Shown piece by piece: positions 5,972 to 8,069 of a DNA stretch of 8,069 nucleotides (its first letter is position 1; each line of letters opens with the position of its first letter). The notes under the pieces are model-generated. The model was not told the origin of the DNA. It made no database searches and worked only from the letters and a program-made list of their open reading frames with translations. The position numbers and the translations under genes were made by a program. The stretch comes from Deltaproteobacteria bacterium (lineage in GTDB: Bacteria > Desulfobacterota > Desulfuromonadia > Geobacterales > Pseudopelobacteraceae): NCBI GenBank assembly GCA_016219145.1, contig JACRCG010000105.1, forward strand, positions 1 to 8,069, written 5' to 3'.

Positions 5972-7461
5972 CAGCGTATTGTGGAATACAGTTTATCAGC
6001 GTCGCTCTCAACAATGCGGATACCCTCACGCTCCAGCAGTTCACCCGTCACCTGCCAATAACGAGTCAAGGCATCTGTGTAAGCTACGACTGCTTTTATC
6101 TGATTGCTCTTTGAGGTTGCAAGGTCATTTTCAACGTCCAGAACATCCTTGGTAGTAGCAAGTCCAACCTCATTTTTACGGATGAAGGAACGCAGGCGCT
6201 CTTCAGCAAAGGCCCGGCCGCGATCGGCAACCTCAATCTGCTTGAAGCCGGTTGTTATCGCCCGAACAGCTGCCCTGACATCGTTGGCTGCGCCCTCTTC
6301 AAGGCTTCTGATCTGCAAGGCGATCTGCTCAGTTTTAAGGCGGCTCTTACGGTAGTCATTCTCGGCGGCGCTGTTGCCTAGCGGATACACAAAATTCAGA
6401 CCGATGCTCCAGACCGGATAGTCAAATGTGAAGGCCTTATCGAGATTGCGCTGGTAGGTGTTGTCAAGGCCGGTCAACGAAGCTGACGCCGTCAATGCCA
6501 GTTCCGGGCGGGTCTTGTTGCTGAAAACCCTGCTCTGGAGCTCCGTAATCTCAAGGTTATGCTTCTGCTCACGTATATCCGGACGGCCGATGGCCTTTCT
6601 TATACCATCAGCTTCCGAAACCTCGAAACGCTCGCGAGTCGGCAGATCAACTGTACGCAAGTCACCCGTGTTGCCATTTACCTGCAGGAGCAGTTTGAGA
6701 ACATCTACCTGGTCATTAACAGCCCGCTCGGCATCAATCAGGTCCTTCTCCCTTGATACAGCTCCAAACTCGGCGTTCAGAATTTCCATCGCCGGCAAAA
6801 CACCGGCCTTGACCCTGGCCTGCGTATCGGCCAGAATCTTGCGGGCCAATTCGAGAGAGACTTTTTTTACCTCCCTCTCTTCGCGCAGGCTATGCAGTTT
6901 GTAATACTCATTACGGACCTGTGACACCGTTGCCAGCAATCTGAAATTGAAGCGTTCCATGGAAGCGAATTTTGACATGCGCGACACATTGATCGCTAAC
7001 TCGGTCGTCTCACGACCGGAGTTTTTAAGCAGCGGCTGACTGATGCTGGCGCCCAGACCGGTTTGCCAATAATTTGGGGTGCTAAGCGTGGAGTTGGTGC
7101 TGGCATAACTGTTATTGAAGTACACGGATGCCGTGGCGCCGGTCCAGAAAAGACGACTGACTGATGAATTCAGCAGATAGGAGACCGACTCATTGGCCCG
7201 ACCGGCAACTGAACTGGCAGAGGTTGTGGTTGAATCGGTAAAATTGGTCTGGAGAGTCAGGAGAGGGTCATAGATCGAACGGTTGCGGTTAATTTCGGCC
7301 TCAAATTGCGCCGGGTTGTACAGTTCGGCCCTGACATCCAGATTTTTTTCTACAGCCATTTTAATGGCCGCGTTAAGAGAAAGGGAAAGTGGCTCTCCGG
7401 CAGAATAGGCGACAAATGGCATAGTCAAAATACAAATAGAGAGCACTATCAACAGTTGCAC
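5971..7461 (-). CDS. TolC-family outer membrane efflux/export channel
   Basis: This 496-residue protein belongs to the outer-membrane factor family, whose trimers form a beta-barrel plus a periplasmic alpha-helical tunnel serving RND, ABC or MFS exporters. A hydrophobic signal sequence covers about residues 1-21. Two repeats follow, roughly 25-260 and 285-480, each with a strand-rich part and long helices. SQPLLKNSGR (141-150) and the paired helical segments near 195-260 and 380-470 are typical. The start is GTG; an in-frame stop four codons upstream rules out an earlier start, and the ATG at codon 14 would destroy the signal sequence. The signal sequence has no Lys or Arg before its hydrophobic core, which is unusual. 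No Cys for lipidation is placed as in the OprM type. No membrane-fusion protein or pump gene is visible, so its partner and substrate are unknown. Confidence 0.93.
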   Translation of the reverse strand: MQLLIVLSICILTMPFVAYSAGEPLSLSLNAAIKMAVEKNLDVRAELYNPAQFEAEINRNRSIYDPLLTLQTNFTDSTTTSASSVAGRANESVSYLLNSSVSRLFWTGATASVYFNNSYASTNSTLSTPNYWQTGLGASISQPLLKNSGRETTELAINVSRMSKFASMERFNFRLLATVSQVRNEYYKLHSLREEREVKKVSLELARKILADTQARVKAGVLPAMEILNAEFGAVSREKDLIDAERAVNDQVDVLKLLLQVNGNTGDLRTVDLPTRERFEVSEADGIRKAIGRPDIREQKHNLEITELQSRVFSNKTRPELALTASASLTGLDNTYQRNLDKAFTFDYPVWSIGLNFVYPLGNSAAENDYRKSRLKTEQIALQIRSLEEGAANDVRAAVRAITTGFKQIEVADRGRAFAEERLRSFIRKNEVGLATTKDVLDVENDLATSKSNQIKAVVAYTDALTRYWQVTGELLEREGIRIVESDADKLYSTIR

Positions 7462-7468
7462 GCAATAA

Positions 7469-7474
7469 TCCTTT
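7469..7474 (-). promoter_or_regulatory. RBS supporting the GTG start of the TolC-family gene
   Basis: On the minus strand AAAGGA lies seven bases before the GTG at 7461-7459, inside the 28-base gap after gcvH. It supports GTG as the true initiation codon. Confidence 0.6.
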
Positions 7475-7489
7475 CAGCCTGACCCGGGT

Positions 7490-7876
7490 TCAATCCATTT
7501 TCTCTACATAGTCGGCATAATCATCAGCCGACAGCAAACCTTTCAGTTCTTCCGGATCATCAAGAGAAATTTCGACCAGCCATCCGCCGTCATAAGGGTC
7601 GTCATTAACCAGCGCCGGATTGTCGACAACCTCGTGATTGACATTTCTGACGGTTCCGCTGAAAGGGGCATATATGTCAGCCACCGTTTTCCTGGCCTCA
7701 ACAGAACCGATCGAATCGTCCTGTTCGACCTCGTCACCTTCATCAGGCAGTTCAATCCCGCTGACAGTCCCAAGCTCCTCCTGAGCAAAATCTGTCAGGC
7801 CGATAACGGCTGCCCCGCGCTCAATCCTTATCCAGACATGCTCTTTCGAATATTTCAACTCTTCAGGATAATCCAT
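7490..7876 (-). CDS. gcvH: Glycine cleavage system H-type lipoyl carrier protein
   Basis: H protein carries the aminomethyl group on a lipoyl-lysine arm between GcvP, GcvT and the lipoamide dehydrogenase; free-standing H-type proteins can also act in lipoate transfer or other pathways. The 128-residue length and the opening ELKYSKEHVWIR are standard. The attachment site reads VEARKTVADIYAP, placing the lipoyl lysine at K63, with the conserved Glu three before (E60) and Asp four after (D67). It differs from the common ESVKAASD form. NDDPYDGGWL (91-100) is the usual C-terminal landmark. GGAG eight bases upstream, within the end of the biotin carboxylase gene, is a good RBS. No gcvT, gcvP or lipoate gene is visible. 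The neighbour upstream, five bases away, is a biotin carboxylase, so a role outside glycine cleavage is possible. Confidence 0.92.
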   Translation of the reverse strand: MDYPEELKYSKEHVWIRIERGAAVIGLTDFAQEELGTVSGIELPDEGDEVEQDDSIGSVEARKTVADIYAPFSGTVRNVNHEVVDNPALVNDDPYDGGWLVEISLDDPEELKGLLSADDYADYVEKMD

Positions 7877-7881
7877 AGCGG

Positions 7882-8069
7882 CTACTCCAGCACGATCCGT
7901 TCCAGGAACGATGTGTCGATGTTACCTTCGATAAAATCCTTGTGGGCCATGATTCGCTTGTGGAAGAATATTGTAGTTTTGATCCCTTCGACAATGTACT
8001 CGTCCAGGGCTCGCGCCATGCGCTTGATCGCTTCCTCCCGGGTGTCGGCGTGTACGATCAGTTTTCCGA
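7882..8069 (-). CDS. accC: Biotin carboxylase C-terminus (AccC-like), truncated by window edge
   Basis: Only the last 61 residues are in the window; the rest lies beyond base 8069. The visible part, from GKLIVHADTREEAIKRM through EYIVEGIKTTIFFH to GNIDTSFLERIVLE, matches the C-terminal domain of ATP-dependent biotin carboxylases, which carboxylate the biotin of a carrier protein. The protein stops shortly after the TSFLER motif, as in the stand-alone ~450-residue AccC subunit, and not as in fused pyruvate or propionyl-CoA carboxylases. It could still be the biotin carboxylase subunit of a two-subunit pyruvate or acyl-CoA carboxylase, since the distinguishing regions and neighbours (accB is expected upstream) are not visible. 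The TAG stop is five bases before the gcvH start, so the two genes are almost certainly cotranscribed. Confidence 0.88.
   Translation of the reverse strand, partial: GKLIVHADTREEAIKRMARALDEYIVEGIKTTIFFHKRIMAHKDFIEGNIDTSFLERIVLE

Noticed and set aside
5976..5989. A small inverted repeat GTATT-GTGG-AATAC just before the mqnA start.
   Set aside because: Five AT-rich base pairs inside the coding end of the TolC-family gene are too weak to call a regulatory hairpin.
6458..6904. A 148-codon plus-strand open frame opposite the TolC-family gene.
   Set aside because: Its translation is rich in Ser, Arg and Leu, as expected from the antisense of a helical protein gene, and it matches no family I know.
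7882..8069. Reading the right edge as pyruvate carboxylase.
   Set aside because: The frame stops right after the TSFLER region, so there is no fused carboxyltransferase or carrier domain; a stand-alone biotin carboxylase subunit fits better.

Overview
The window looks like ordinary chromosomal DNA of a Geobacter-type bacterium (Desulfuromonadota). This is inferred from a PxxKW-type cysteine-rich protein, a futalosine-route menaquinone gene, a membrane GGDEF/EAL protein and moderate GC content. No rRNA, tRNA, IS element, CRISPR array or phage gene is visible. The window is gene-dense: nine protein genes, with the first (trpE) and last (accC-like) cut by the window edges.

Left part, plus strand (1-2762). 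A 5'-truncated trpE abuts trpG with no gap; together they make anthranilate synthase. A 113-bp intergenic gap follows, with a good sigma70-like promoter and a strong ribosome binding site (RBS). These drive a 97-aa protein with eight cysteines. That gene ends at a textbook intrinsic terminator, and a NUDIX hydrolase gene starts almost on the terminator's T-tract.

Right part, minus strand (8069 down to 2753). Five genes run in one direction with gaps of 5, 28, -1 and 18 bases: the 3' end of a biotin carboxylase gene (accC-like), gcvH (glycine-cleavage H-type lipoyl carrier), a TolC-family outer-membrane channel, mqnA (chorismate dehydratase of the futalosine menaquinone pathway) and a 793-aa membrane protein with PAS, GGDEF and EAL domains. 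Spacing suggests one transcript whose promoter lies beyond base 8069. Its last gene overlaps the NUDIX gene tail-to-tail by 10 bp.

Functionally the window mixes chorismate use (TrpE/TrpG to tryptophan, MqnA to menaquinone), acyl and one-carbon metabolism (biotin carboxylase, H protein), envelope export (TolC) and c-di-GMP signalling. I see no clear novel defence or mobile system. The most unusual points are the uncharacterised PxxKW protein with its promoter palindrome, the NUDIX gene placed on a terminator, and the odd composition of the minus-strand operon.
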